In this document: one piece after another, positions 1-12,000 of the stretch
Layout of the letters: each line of letters begins with the position of its first letter
How positions within the stretch are numbered: the stretch's first letter is position 1
Assembly (NCBI RefSeq): GCF_910589235.1
Contig: NC_060962.1
Location: 1,605,732 to 1,669,731 of the forward strand
Reading direction: 5' to 3'
Origin: Vespa crabro
Taxonomy: Eukaryota; Arthropoda; Insecta; Hymenoptera; Vespidae
DNA length: 64,000 bases
Program-made: the position numbers and the translations under genes
The notes under the pieces: generated by a model
Seen by the model: the letters and a program-made list of their open reading frames with translations, nothing else
Databases searched by the model: none
Told to the model about the DNA's origin: nothing

Positions 1-508
1 ATAAAAGGTAAAATATGCTGTCTGAAAAAGATTGGTTTTCAAACATTTGTCACAGAAAGTTTATTGAAAAACAAGAAGAGCCATCAAGCAAATTGCTTTG
101 ACGTCCAATAAACATTTGATATCAATTAAAATAATAATCAAGATATATTTCTGATGATCGATTATGGCAATGGTACGTCTATGTTTACATTTGTATTAAT
201 AAATTTGAAAAACAAATGATGAGCAATTGTTTTTTTTATAAATCTATATAAATACACATGTCCATTACCTATACATGTATTTCAGATTATCATACTAACG
301 ACATCTTTATACAAGATATTTTAATCTGTTCGCCTTTCTGTAATGCCGATAATGTCGATAAAAATCTTTTGAAAACTATTGGATGAATTTATAGGTGTTG
401 GAACAATTAATACGCAAAATAATTTTAATAACAGCATATAAGTATAATAAGATCTTTAACATATTTATTTTGCATAATTTTTAAATTATACTTTTTATAA
501 AATATTTT

Positions 509-576
509 TATATGTACATATATATATATGTATATATATTATGTATATATATATATATATATACATATAATATATG
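509..576. repeat. TA-rich tract with inverted symmetry
   Basis: Alternating AT with interspersed GTATAT and ATACAT steps. The two halves are nearly complementary and could fold as a hairpin. Confidence 0.7.
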
Positions 577-1125
577 TGTAAAAGATGCATAGTATAATTC
601 ATTGTTTTTCTAAGATATCAATATCATATGTAGAATATATGTATATAGTAACATATATAAAGTATGTGTATAAAGCAGAATGTTTTCTTCAGGGAATTTT
701 AAAAATTCACTTTAGAACTAAGTACAACAAGCTATTTCAAATCATAGTTTGAGAGATTTATTTTCTTGAAACATTTGACGACACGTCACGCGTTTTCCCC
801 AGTGCGTTATGGTGCGACAGGTTGTTGTAAGTTATTTGAAAGCGTTTGTACGTATTATCATGTAACCCCAGAGGTTTCTTCGAGTTGAAAGATGTTAAAG
901 GAATGTTTGAGTGTTGACATCGATCTTACACAGAGGTACATTTATATCTCCGTATTCTGAGCGAAGCGAGCAAAAATATGATTTATCTATATCGGAAAAT
1001 TTGTGTTAAATAAAGTAAAAACATCGAGTTTGGTTATTAACGATTGTCAGTCAAGAAGATTATTTGAGAGCAATAATTAAGTAACAGAGATTAAGTGATT
1101 TTAATTGCGTTCGGTTATGAATATT

Positions 1126-1175
1126 TTGTCGTTGACATGTTATGTAAAATAAAGTATTCGAAAGTTTATGATATA
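1126..1175. repeat. Copy 1 of a dispersed duplication
   Basis: It shares TTGTCGTTGACATGTTA, then YGTAAAAT and AAAGTA, with 1796-1842, with a few substitutions and a small indel. The family is unknown. Confidence 0.7.
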
Positions 1176-1262
1176 AATTGTCGTCATAAAAGATTTATCG
1201 TTTCATATAGGATTAATGTAATTTTTCGTTTCAAAAATGTTTTCACGTAGACGTTTTGTAAA

Positions 1263-1357
1263 TATACATATAATAAAATAATAATAAATATACATTTAAT
1301 AATAAAATAATAATAAATATACATTTAATAATAAAATAATAATAAATATACATTTAT
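1263..1357. repeat. 29-bp AT-rich minisatellite, about 3.3 copies
   Basis: The motif TACATTTAATAATAAAATAA and its continuation recur with TACATTT at 1291, 1320 and 1349, a strict 29-bp period. An earlier shorter copy starts near 1265. Confidence 0.85.
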
Positions 1358-1795
1358 ATCATGTATTATTTATTTATATTATAGCTGTTTTAAATAAAAT
1401 ATTTTCAAAACAATTCTTTCTTCGAAATAATCTTAACTTCTCTAATTTGTTAGGTTAACCGTGAAAGATATAAGAAACTTAAGTTATATATAAAAGGAAG
1501 TTAGGTAATTTGCCTCGTTAGATTAACAAATCCGTCAAGCAAGCATTGTAGATTTAACGGAGACATAAATTTAAAATCATTTTAACGTCACACTTGCTTC
1601 TAATGACTTGGATGTAATTATGACCTGGTGTCAAATTTCGTGAACGGAGAAGGTTGACTAGTATAGAAATTAATGGTGATATCGTATATTCCTAAGAAAC
1701 TAATGAGAGAAACGAAATGTACAAATCATAAGGGATAATTCGAAATAATATATTCTTTGACTTTATTATTCTAATTAGATCTTTCATTGTGAACA

Positions 1796-1842
1796 TTGTC
1801 GTTGACATGTTACGTAAAATATAAAGTACTTAAAAGGTTATA
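1796..1842. repeat. Copy 2 of a dispersed duplication
   Basis: Direct-orientation partner of 1126-1175, about 670 bp away. Similarity fades after the shared AAAGTA segment. Confidence 0.7.
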
Positions 1843-2173
1843 GTTGCGCGCGCGCGACTATGGCGACGATGGTCTCTTCGAAAGCTTTTTAAATTATTTA
1901 ATTATGTCTGAAATGAAACTGAATGCTATAGATATTTTCTGGTAACTTAAATGTGTTTAACATTGTGTCAGTAAAAGGGGAGAGACAATCTTTAAATACT
2001 CTTTCCTTTGCAGGTGACGTTTAATATAAACTCTTGAAGCAACCATCCAAAGTATTGAGGTAAGACACTGAAGCAATTTGCCAATAATTTTTATCACGAC
2101 CCTGTTTTGACACTAAGTGCTACAAATTTCTCACGTTCTTCTTCTGTAGGGATTACGTATATATATGGCGTCC

Positions 2174-2176
<3 letters not shown>

Positions 2177-2221
<45 letters not shown>
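2177..2221. repeat. (AT)n microsatellite, about 22 units
   Basis: Uninterrupted alternating AT. Confidence 0.95.
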
Positions 2222-2226
<5 letters not shown>

Positions 2227-3563
2227 GTTATCAGCCTTATAAATAAGCTCTAGATTAGTGTTAAATATTTATTTCTTCTCAAAATCTTGAACGAAAATTT
2301 CTATCTTTAAGTACTTGTCTAATTATACTATATGCAATTATTCTATATATAATAATTATTATTGATTTTGCAATATAGATGGTTGTTCGTTCATATTTTG
2401 ACGATAAGCTAAAGGACGTAGGATGAAAAATAATAATGTAAGTATATAATTTCACGAGAAAGATCATTAATCGTAGGAGAGATGTTGTTGAAGGAACGTG
2501 CGTTGTAATAACGCGCCTTTTTTTACTTGACCTTTTCTGTTAATTTTATCCGAAACTTGTGAGTTTCGTAATGATAGTTCTTACTAGCTTTAAAAGAAAT
2601 CTTAAGTTTACGAAAAACAGGGAATAGTAGACTTCCGTCTGACTATACGTAACGGTGCTAACGGTTAATATGAAATTGCACATTGTATGTAACTTTCAAA
2701 GTATACTCTTTACTCGTTGCACCTTCCTCATCGACTTCTCAAATGCTTCAAACTATTCTTTGAAATACATTTCACTTTAAATCTGAAATTCTTCTAGTTA
2801 GATAGCTTATCGTGAAACAATTAGTGCGATTACAATTAGTATAATTATAATCAGTGTGATTATAATTAGCGAATTGAAAGATAGCATAATTACCGATTAA
2901 CGTAGGATCTTCGGAAAAGTTTTTCCATTAATACGATCATTATTGATTTATCATTACCTCAATCGTCCAATAATTATTTCGTTCTCTGAGCATTTCCAAC
3001 TTAAGTTAACCAACTTAATTCTATCAGTGGCTACTATCGGTTAATATTGCCTGTTACTAAACTGCCCGTTGTTGAAGAGAAGAACACATATGTATTGCTT
3101 AAGAGCATTTAAAATGAACGAATCCGATAAAATGATTAGGAATGTAAAAAAATTAGGATTACATTAGTTACAATATTTTTAGAGAGATGTATCAATATTG
3201 GAAGAAATGGTTTCTTTTGATCATTTTCTTTCTGCACGTTAATCAATTTTTGACAAAGGATATTCTCTTGGTGATACGATTTTGCAAATTGAATCGAGTT
3301 AGAAGAAAATAGAACATAATATTGGAAGGACGATGGAAGAAAGAACAGAAAGTAGTATCAAAAAGATAGGGGTAAAGGAAAATCAGCGCATGATGGCGTT
3401 AAGAGTAATGGAAGACAATGTCCTCCCGCATAGAAGCTTCTCTGTTGACTGAAGTGACTTGAGTCAACGTCGCATTCACCTATGGTCTGCCGGCACACGT
3501 TTTGCTCTGCGCGCTGAGATGGAAGGGTGGTGGAGAAGAGGAAGCAGAAAGGAGGAGATAGGT

Positions 3564-3643
3564 TGAGAGAAAGAAAGAGAAAGAGAGAGAGAGAGAGAGA
3601 AAGAGAGAGTGAGAAAGAGAGAGAGAAAGAGAGAGAGAAAGAA

Positions 3644-3688
<45 letters not shown>
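3564..3688. repeat. (GA)n purine array upstream of the gene
   Basis: Nearly pure GA/GAAA steps for about 125 bp on the + strand. GAGAG is the core site of the GAGA-factor family in Drosophila, so a regulatory role is possible but not shown. The stop-free CTCTCT frames on the other strand are not genes. Confidence 0.92.
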
Positions 3689-3928
3689 CGTGGGTAGCGC
3701 GAGTAGTGGCGAAGGGTTCAAGTATAAGGATACCGAGGCATGCGCCGTCCTATCATATTGATCTCGCCATAGTAACGATTCTCTCTTCTCCGGCGATGTT
3801 GGCATGCACTATAGCAAAAGGGGGGTGGGAGAGGGTAGTATGTAGGCGAAGGGAGAGAACGAGGGAGTCGTACGGCATGGATATACCATCACCCTGTCGT
3901 ACCGATGTGCTACGACGAGATGTGGGGT

Positions 3929-4047
3929 GAACGAGAGAGGGAGAGCTTGAAGAACAGAGAGGGGGATGCTAGATGGAAGAGAGAAAGGGGTTAACGAGAG
4001 GGTATGGGAGAGAGAGGGAAAGAAAGTGATGAACGAAGGAGAGGAGG
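3929..4047. repeat. Purine-rich GAGA/GGGA tract
   Basis: An interrupted AG-rich stretch with several GAGAG cores, lying between the main GA array and the GGT-rich block. Confidence 0.7.
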
Positions 4048-4050
4048 TAC

Positions 4051-4103
4051 ATCGGCGGTGGTGGAGGTGGTGATGGTGGTGATGGCGGTGGTGGTGGAGT
4101 CTC
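4051..4103. repeat. GGT/GAT trinucleotide-rich block
   Basis: Degenerate GGTGGT, GATGGT and GGCGGT units with many GG runs on the + strand, about 1.1 kb before the ATG. Two-layer G-quadruplexes are conceivable. Confidence 0.75.
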
Positions 4104-4726
4104 GTAGCTGTACAGAGCGCTAGCGCCAAAGAGAACTGCGGTGGCGATAGCGCGCGGCGTTGCAGCCAAATGAAAATCAGTCCAGCGTTGGCCGTCGGCG
4201 AAGACGTATCTGGCATTGATGTCAGTATTTTAAAGATAGAGAAAGAGATAGAGAGAAAGACTCGACGACATTCGCGAGATCGAGGGGAATCGAAGGGGCT
4301 GAGAGAACTGTGGTAGGGCCGAGAAGTAGCTAAAGAGGGAGAAAGAAAGACAAGAAGGACGAGAACAAAGACGAGAACGTGGTTGATAGGGTGACGAGAG
4401 GGTAACGATGAAAGGTAGCCAAGTCGAGACGATCGTGTCCGGGCGCTGCTGCCGCCGTCGCCGCTGCCACTGCTGACGATCATGAATGTTCCGGAGTTCG
4501 GTGAAAACAGGATACATTGTATCTAGGTAGCCGGCTTTGTTCGATCGGATGATCGAGAAGTTTTATGAAAAAAAGACTCCTCGTCGAGTCCAATTGCGAG
4601 AGTAACGATTCTCCTTTCCGGTTTCATACGATTCTCTTTTAGCACTCAACATTTGTTTGCGGTAAAAATCGGTTACAGTGAAGAGGCTGATAGAAGGAAG
4701 GTTGAGAATAAGAGAGAAATAGAGAT

Positions 4727-4786
4727 ATGTCCTCGATGCAGCAAGATGCAGCACGAGGGAAGCGCTTCGGTGGTTCTCCGGCTTAG
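4727..4786 (+). other. Possible upstream ORF, 19 codons
   Basis: An ATG at 4727 opens a 19-codon frame closed by TAG at 4784-4786, a little over 430 bases before the receptor start. It matters only if the 5' UTR reaches this far. It overlaps the next upstream ORF in another frame. No recognisable peptide. Confidence 0.3.
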
Positions 4787-4943
4787 TGCGTGCGCGGCGG
4801 CATACGAGAAGAAGGAACACGTTGCTCTTGCTGCTGGTGCACGTCATCGGTGGTGGACACGATCACGTGCTCCCGATAGAAGAACAAGAAGAACGATGTC
4901 AGTGGCGTGCTCGAGATATCTACGATCGTTCGGTGGACCCTGA
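4746..4943 (+). other. Possible upstream ORF, 65 codons
   Basis: An ATG at 4746 opens 65 codons ending in TGA at 4941-4943. The predicted peptide is arginine-rich and resembles nothing I know. If transcribed as 5' UTR, it would be read before the receptor ORF, which starts 276 bases further on, and could lower its translation. It could equally be chance in a GC-rich leader. Confidence 0.3.
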
Positions 4944-5219
4944 GACTAAAGTGGAGCAGAAAGAAGAGTCGGCACAGGAGAAAGAGGAAGAGGAAGAAGG
5001 AGCAGGTGGATTGCTTCTTTCCAACGTTGTTGAGAGAGTCCAAGCGGTTCGCTTCTATTCGGTGCGCCTGCAGCCACGTGCGGAGATAACCGAACGAGGA
5101 GAAGGAGGTGGAAGAAGACGAGCTGAAGGAGAAGAGGCAGCGAGCAGCCGGTAGTGGTGCTTGTGCTGGTGCTTGTGGTCGAGAAAGAAGCGAGATTCTC
5201 GGTTTCTATCTTTGCAAAC

Positions 5220-5265
5220 ATGAGACATTGGACACTCATGGCGGCGATAGCCCTGGCTGCATCGG
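5220..5265 (+). CDS. nAChRa7: nAChR alpha subunit (alpha7-like), coding part of exon 1: signal peptide
   Basis: This exon encodes the first 15 residues, MRHWTLMAAIALAAS, plus the first base of a Gly codon, and ends at a perfect GTAAGT donor (5266-5271). It reads as the start of a secretory signal peptide: a basic residue, then a hydrophobic alanine/leucine core. The ATG at 5220 is chosen because it is the first in-frame ATG after an in-frame TGA at 5124-5126, and because the phase-1 end joins the phase of the acceptor at 38665 exactly. The product is a pentameric ligand-gated cation channel subunit that is inserted in neuronal membranes and binds acetylcholine; neonicotinoids and spinosyns act on this receptor family. 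Reading on past the donor gives a stop at 5322-5324, as expected for intron. The subtype (alpha7 rather than alpha5 or alpha6) is from memory of insect sequences and is less sure than the family. Confidence 0.85.
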
Positions 5266-5271
5266 GTAAGT

Positions 5272-7725
5272 CTTCTTTTGCACTCTTATTTTTTTCTTCT
5301 TATTTTTTTATATCCCCACGATGATATCGAAACGACGAACTCTCTACGACTCGTCAACTTTCGATACTCAAGCGAGGCTCTCGTCCTATCCGACGTCCGA
5401 CGTATTTCTTTTTTTTTCTTCTCTTTTACATCGTGAAACGACAGCTTCCGAGCGGCTTTCATCGTGTTTCCGATTCAAAGGCTTTTCCTAGTTTCTCAAC
5501 GATCAATCGACTTCTGTTTCTCTCTACCCCGTTAAAGCTCTCCGAAGTCGCGTCAAATGCAATGTGATTTTCTACGTGGGAAGTATCAACTTCTGACAAA
5601 TGTTTTGGCGCGTTTGGTTAGTCGCGTCGAACGTCGTACATATATACCTATCAGGTAGTAGTATGTATCAACAGTCTTACAGACGCTTTAATTTCAACAC
5701 CCGTGGATACAGGCTCATGGGTTTATAGAGTATGCATTTGGCTTTAGTAAGCGACCCGATTTTAGAATACGTTATGATATTTCTCCTTTAATATCAACCA
5801 TTTTTTCGACGTTCTCTATCATGTTCACCTAGTATAAAACCTTTGAATAGTCTGATTTTCCTGTTCGACATATATTTCTTTATTTTTTTTTACCCCTTTT
5901 CTGTCATTATTAATCCACGATTTTCCCGACATATACGTATCTACTTGATCGCAATATTATATCTGAATTCATCTGGAATACGTGCCATTTTTACCATCAA
6001 AAAAATGTAATGTATCTGACATTTGATGTAGTTGTAGATAAATCCGTTAATCGTGAAAAAATTGTTGAAGATAGGCGATGTTTTAAGATTTCCGTATACT
6101 TTATCGTATTCCGATTTAGGAGTTTTATCCGTTACGATTTCTTGTCGCAAAAATATTCTAGGGTGAGTATCGATGGTGGCATCGAAAGTATAAAGACAGC
6201 CAGTCTGTTTCGGTATTGACGTCACGCATCGTGTTTTCGATAAAAGAAAGTATTTCGTGTCTCGTCACCACGTTGATTTCAGTCAGTGGACCAAAGTGGG
6301 ACGATAATGCGATCTGCGCAAAATCGGCGCTACGTAAATATTTCCACGGTCTACGGGGGTATTTTTATTGAATTTAATCAGTCTCGATCGTTCGTCCTTA
6401 CACGAGATCGTATTTCTTCGAGCTGCTATTTCGTGTAGCTTTAAAACCATCCTCGAGATAGCGCATTAAAATGCATGTGAAGATCCGTTAAAGAGGCCAG
6501 TAAATCGTTATTCAATATTCATAGGTTCGAAATCGGCGCTTGTGAATGTTCAAAATTTATTGGTTAAATGAGAAAGCGAGAAAAAGTGAAATCTTTAAAA
6601 ATTAGTTTCGTTTATCGTTCAATATAAAATCTATTTGACATTGACAAACATGTAGATAATAATTTTAATTTAATTTTAAAATGCTACTTTCTTCACATGT
6701 AACAACATAGCCTCGCTAAGCCTTGTTTTTTCATCGTTCAAAGACTCATTGTTAGCTTTGTTTAACCCCACAGCAACGAGTTTTCCGATAAATCGAAGGT
6801 AAAAAGTGTTATCGCTAGGATCTTACAGAGTAAAAGAACGTTGTTTCGAGTAGCTCGAGTAAATTCCTTCGACAAAATCATAGTTCAAAGGTTTCTCATG
6901 TGTTTCTATCTTACGTATAATAATGATTAGAAATGTACTCATTTCTAAGATTTCTATTTTTCTTTTTATCTTTGAAAAATTAATAAAAAATAAAAAGCAT
7001 ACTTAGGTAGACAATGTGCACGTGACCGCTCATCTCCTTTCAGTTAACGTAATTGTACACTATTGAGAATATTATCTGGGGTAGAAAGTATTACGGTGCA
7101 ACGAAGTTTAGAGATACGGATCGTATTATGTTCATTGAAAAAAACTGTCTCTTCTGGTTGTCGAATAAAATTTAAGTAGGATCAATGAAGCTTATAGAAA
7201 TAAAAATATTAATTGTCGAAGGGATAAGATCAGGAGTACAATATCAAACGTGTATTTACGATAAATCTAACTCTTATAATTCTGTTTGGATATTCGTTCG
7301 TTTGACCTAATTTCTTTATATTATGACAACGACGATTAAATATCTCGTTAACGTTGAAAGCCATTTACGAATGTGGGCTTCTCCGTTATAACGTAGTCGG
7401 TACAAAAATGGTAATTATAGGATAAGTATTAATAGAAGTAGATAGGATGTTTATGTTAACGTGGGAACGTGTGACATAGAGCGCATCATTCGACCGGTCG
7501 TTCCATCCTCGACCTTTATTTCCTTAACGATTTACACGCTTGATACGAGCGTTTGAATTTTATACGCGAACGTTTCTAACGTCGTCTTTCGATCGTACTC
7601 GATGCACATTTTATCACCGTTAGAAATATTGCTATCGATTAAGAATCGACGTTCATCGTATTCCCGTTGCATCGTTTTGCGTTAACGTCATCCTCGCGTC
7701 AATTTCTCGTTTACATGTGAAACTA
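5272..7725. other. Intron 1, first part: no feature recognised
   Basis: Ordinary AT-rich intronic sequence with poly-T patches just after the donor (5289-5310 and 5408-5430). No exon, RNA gene or transposon signature seen. Confidence 0.6.
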
Positions 7726-7792
7726 CATACGCACGCACACGCACGCACGCACGTATACACACGCACGCGCGCATACATGCATACATGCATGC
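7726..7792. repeat. Degenerate ACGC/ATGC lead-in to the ATAC array
   Basis: Imperfect ACGC, ACAC and ATGC tetramers that look like decayed or variant units of the adjoining array. Confidence 0.8.
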
Positions 7793-8188
7793 ATACATAC
7801 ATACATACATACATACATACATACATACATACATACATACATACATACATACATACATACATACATACATACATACATACATACATACATACATACATAC
7901 ATACATACATACATACATACATACATACATACATACATACATACATACATACATACATACATACATACATACATACATACATACATACATACATACATAC
8001 ATACATACATACATACATACATACATACATACATACATACATACATACATACATACATACATACATACATACATACATACATACATACATACATACATAC
8101 ATACATACATACATACATACATACATACATACATACATACATACATACATACATACATACATACATACATACATACATACATACATAC
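7793..8188. repeat. Perfect (ATAC)99 tetranucleotide array, 396 bp
   Basis: Ninety-nine consecutive ATAC units without an interruption in the sequence given. No frame of ATAC or GTAT contains a stop, so spurious open frames (Ile-His-Thr-Tyr and Met-Tyr-Val-Cys repeats) run through it on both strands. It lies in intron 1 and should be highly variable in length. Confidence 0.98.
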
Positions 8189-8563
8189 GCAACGTACACA
8201 AATGTATTTACGATCGTGATACATAGATGTATGCAAAAGCGACGTATTGAACTTGTGGCCGATCGGCCGGTTGAAAGGCAAAGGACACTGCACGAGAGTC
8301 ATTCGATGTACGAGCTACGTGCACATAAATATACAATATATCTACATATATACACGTGTATACGCACTATTATATAGCTATTTTACGTCCTCTTTCTTTC
8401 TTTTTTTCTTTCTTTTATTATTATTCTTTTTCCTTTAAACTATTTTCCTTTGCCTTCACAAAAATCTTATTCGAAGAATGGATACATTCTTAAATATTTC
8501 ATCGAAACGTCAAATTCTACGTATCGCGATATCTTTCTAATTTAAAATGTCGATATTTTGGAT

Positions 8564-8568
<5 letters not shown>

Positions 8569-8650
<82 letters not shown>
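8569..8650. repeat. Perfect (AG)41 array
   Basis: Uninterrupted for 82 bp. It lies about 200 bp before two (CT)n arrays in the same intron, with which its transcript could pair. Confidence 0.97.
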
Positions 8651-8654
<4 letters not shown>

Positions 8655-8851
8655 TGAAAAGTACTTTGAAAAAATCGAGGATGATCGTAGTAAGGGACTG
8701 CGATGATAGCTTCTTTCTTACTCGTCATCTTCCGTTAAGGGTCATTAAAATTGCAAACATTGCGCCGTTGCTGTTTCGTGACCGCATAAAGCTCGTTTTT
8801 CTTTTCATAACTTCTTCTTTCTCTCTTCATTTCTCTCATTCTGCTTATCAT

Positions 8852-8854
<3 letters not shown>

Positions 8855-8886
<32 letters not shown>
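8855..8886. repeat. (CT)16 array
   Basis: Uninterrupted and complementary to the AG array at 8569-8650. Confidence 0.95.
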
Positions 8887-8890
<4 letters not shown>

Positions 8891-8950
8891 ATCACTATTT
8901 CCCTCCCCCCCTCTCTTTCTCTATCTCTATTTCCTTTTTTCTATTTCTCT

Positions 8951-8956
<6 letters not shown>

Positions 8957-8992
<36 letters not shown>
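8957..8992. repeat. (CT)18 array
   Basis: Uninterrupted. Together with 8855-8886 it frames a pyrimidine-rich stretch. Confidence 0.95.
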
Positions 8993-8999
<7 letters not shown>

Positions 9000-9008
9000 T
9001 CTCTCATT

Positions 9009-12000
9009 CACTCACTCACTAGTGGTTATTGTCGGCGAAAATACCTCGCGGCAGCATACATCGGTTTCGGATTAACAATGTTCTAAACTATTTCCCTGAG
9101 CAGCCGACGTAACATAGCAACTTGCTATTGTGTCTTGCCACGAACTGTGACCTCACCCCTTGCTACTGTGTATGGGAGTCACTAGATCGTCGATGTGAAT
9201 TGATAAGGTAAAGTTAAATTTCAAAGTGAACTTCGAAAGATAGTGTGCAAATATTTTAATTTTCTAATAGGACGCTCAACAAATTTGTCAATATTTTTCC
9301 GAAAAGGGACAAACCGAAGATTTTCATCCGGTTCATAGAATTCATACAATCGGAGCTTTTGAGTAGTTCCTGAAGGTATTCTTACGAATGGATCAATTGA
9401 ATAGCGTTCGATGGATCGATTCAACTAAGGGATAAAAATTCCTTTCGTTTGTGAATACCGAGGGGATATGTATGGGTCGTTCGCGTGGAAGGAAAGTTCA
9501 ATTTGTGGTACCGATCAACACTATAATAAATATCATTCACCCAATTACTTACTCATCGTAGCTAGGCAAGCGGTTGTAAAATGCTATCCCAATATATGAA
9601 GTTAACCGACGTTAAGTGAAGATTGAATAATTTGCAGTGTGTTTTAATCGACTATTATTAATGAAAATCTGTGTAAACTAAAATCTTATTACCTATTACG
9701 GCAGCATGCTTATCAATCAATCGATCGATCTAAATGTTTTCTTTATTTTTTATTTAAATAGCAGATTTAATTTCGTAATTAATTTTTTCGATCACTTTTG
9801 CTAACAGTTTCTTCTATAATTATCTAAGATACATTTCGTTAGTTTTTAAAGGGAACATCTTAGTCCTTCTTGTTTCTTTTTTTTACAATTAACTAATATT
9901 ATATTTATTAACGAATATTTTTAAGTAAATATAAATAACTGATCAGAGCAAGTCAAAAGTTGGGCTGTTGGTGTTGAGATCAGAAAAATTTCCAAGAGTA
10001 AGGAGATGGTCAACTTGGCCGATTTGTTGACTAATAGAAGAAGCTTTTCATTTGAAACTGGTTGAGTGGAAAGGACGTCTGACTTGTAGGCGTCGGAAAA
10101 GCGCTACCGCTTCTGCACCTACGGAACATTTTCTTTAGATGTTATGGCCATTCTTAAGTAATATTTTTTTTCTACGTTCCTTTTGAATACTTTTTTGTAT
10201 TCTAAAATGAGTATATACCTATATATTATATTTACTGATATTTAAAACTTCGATTTTTATTAGCTTCTAATGTATTATAATGTGGTTATTTCGAAAGTTT
10301 CTTTTATTTTTAAACACTGCCAGATAAAGCAGCTGCATGCAAATAGTGAAAGAAACATTTCAGAAAACCTATATAGTTTATATACAGTTTATAGATAGCT
10401 TTGTTTGTATCACTGTTTCTTTCATTCAATTTATGGTCTCGTAAAATTCATTTCTTCGCATATAGTTAAATTTGTTGGATATTCGAAGATCAACGAATTT
10501 TTCTTAATTCACCGAGGATCAAGAATGTTAATATAATTCCCTTGGGAAATACGGAGTGTTGTTACAGGATTGGAACGAAGAATATGGTGGAATCCTCAAT
10601 GTAAATCACAAACGAGTTTACTGACGGCTAATTTTTTGTTAGTATTGCTTACAACCCGGTTTCATCTGTATGTCAAAAACGAGTGTAAATCATATAACAT
10701 TGTTTGGAAATTTCTTAATTTGTATTTATATAAACTTACTGTAACTGGACCATGTCGAAGAGACCGATCCTGTGATAATGGATACCAGAATAAATGTCAG
10801 ACAGTTCGATCCGTCTAGGACGTTCGAGCTAATAATAAAGGTAGTCCCCCTGTGACTTAAATTTCGCTGACCCGACTAAATTTAGATGTTTGCTTTCGCG
10901 ACACGTTGAAAAAATGTCATATTTACTTGGCGAAAAAAAGTATATTGATAATATCCCCCTTATTGGAATATTACATATACAAAGTAGTTATATACACTTA
11001 CTTGTAATGCTTTACATTTTATTTTTTTCATAACAACTCTGTCAATGTATTTCGTTTGTAACTTAACTTAAAAGGACAATTTTACTTATAACATTTTAAA
11101 GAAAATATTTATTACAATTACATCTTATTTAATATACATCTATATGATATACATCTATGAAATTGAATATTAGAATGTAATGAGAGTGATGTTCGTGGTG
11201 CCACGATAAAAAAGAAAAATTGTTGGTATAACGAAAGATATGAAACAAAGGCAAACGATAATAATTGTTTTCAGAACTAGGAGAAGCAATTAATTGCGAA
11301 CTGTGTATGTGCATTTGAGAGCGCCAACCCGAACGATTGTAAAAGTGTATAAGGGAAATATTTGGAGATCGAAATTCACAAAGGTATTCGTAAAATATGG
11401 GGAAAAGAAAGACGAGTTCGCGTTTTTCTTTTATCCAAAATGTGTTTCTTTTCTTTGTTTGCTTTTGTCTATTTCGGCGACGTTTTGTAATCAACAAAGC
11501 ATATCATTTATATAACTTCCCATTCAAAGTTTTCAATGCGAATGCGCGGACATGTTCTCGCACATTTCAATCGTCGGAAAAAAAATTGGAACGTAGTTGT
11601 GACAGCTACGTTCTGACTATATACGGTGAACTTATAAAAAAAAGCCAAAAAAAAAAGAAAAAAGAAAAATGAAAAAAAAGGAAAATATTACGTAAGTTCT
11701 CCTTAGTCTAACATATTGCATAGCTATATAAGGTGGGAGCCGTTGTTCGTTCTCTCTAATCTCAAGAAGTTTGCAAAAAGCATTGGTCTTCGTGACATAA
11801 ACAAATAGTTGGCCGAGGAATTCTGCATATCTCCTTTCTAGGAAAAACGGCTTGCAATCTAATGTCGCTCGAGGATAGAACAAAAAAGGTGGTAGCATCG
11901 CATGATAAAGGTCCGAATACATATACGAGTTTCCGTAAAAAATATTCTCCGGGGCTACTTGTACTCGCATATATAATTCTCCGTTGTCGCGCGTCACTCT

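Larger units (their letters stand above)
1..3400. other. Upstream non-coding DNA, no gene recognised
   Basis: AT-rich sequence with no open frame of interest on either strand. It contains TA-rich tracts (509-576 and 2177-2221), a 29-bp minisatellite (1263-1357) and a duplicated block of about 45 bp (1126-1175 and 1796-1842). A run of GCGCGCGC at about 1846-1855 is alternating purine-pyrimidine. The rest is unremarkable. Confidence 0.6.
4100..5219 (+). promoter_or_regulatory. Probable 5' UTR and core promoter zone of the nAChR alpha gene
   Basis: The stretch is richer in GC and CpG than the rest of the window and lies directly before the start codon. No convincing TATA box is present. One match to the insect initiator TCAGTY lies at 4177-4182. 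A downstream-element-like AGACG lies at 4202-4206, but it sits about 4 bases closer than the usual +28 position, so the pair is only suggestive. Another initiator-like TCAGTA is at 4222-4227. The true start could be anywhere in or above this zone, and upstream non-coding exons are possible. Confidence 0.35.

Noticed and set aside
3476..4517. Minus-strand Ser/Leu/Pro-rich frames of up to 224 codons
   Set aside because: They read through GA/CT and GGT-rich low-complexity DNA; no domain, and not compatible with the promoter/leader of the + strand gene.
4786..5154. 122-codon + strand frame just upstream of the receptor start
   Set aside because: It begins at a GTG, not an ATG, and the sequence is composition-driven (Glu/Arg-rich). 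The genuine ATG upstream ORFs are reported instead.
7653..8302. Long open frames with Met-Tyr-Val-Cys or Ile-His-Thr-Tyr repeats on both strands
   Set aside because: They are produced by the ATAC tetranucleotide array, which has no stop codon in any frame.
10570..10818. 82-codon + strand frame
   Set aside because: It starts at a TTG codon, which would not serve as a normal insect start, and the translation matches nothing I know.
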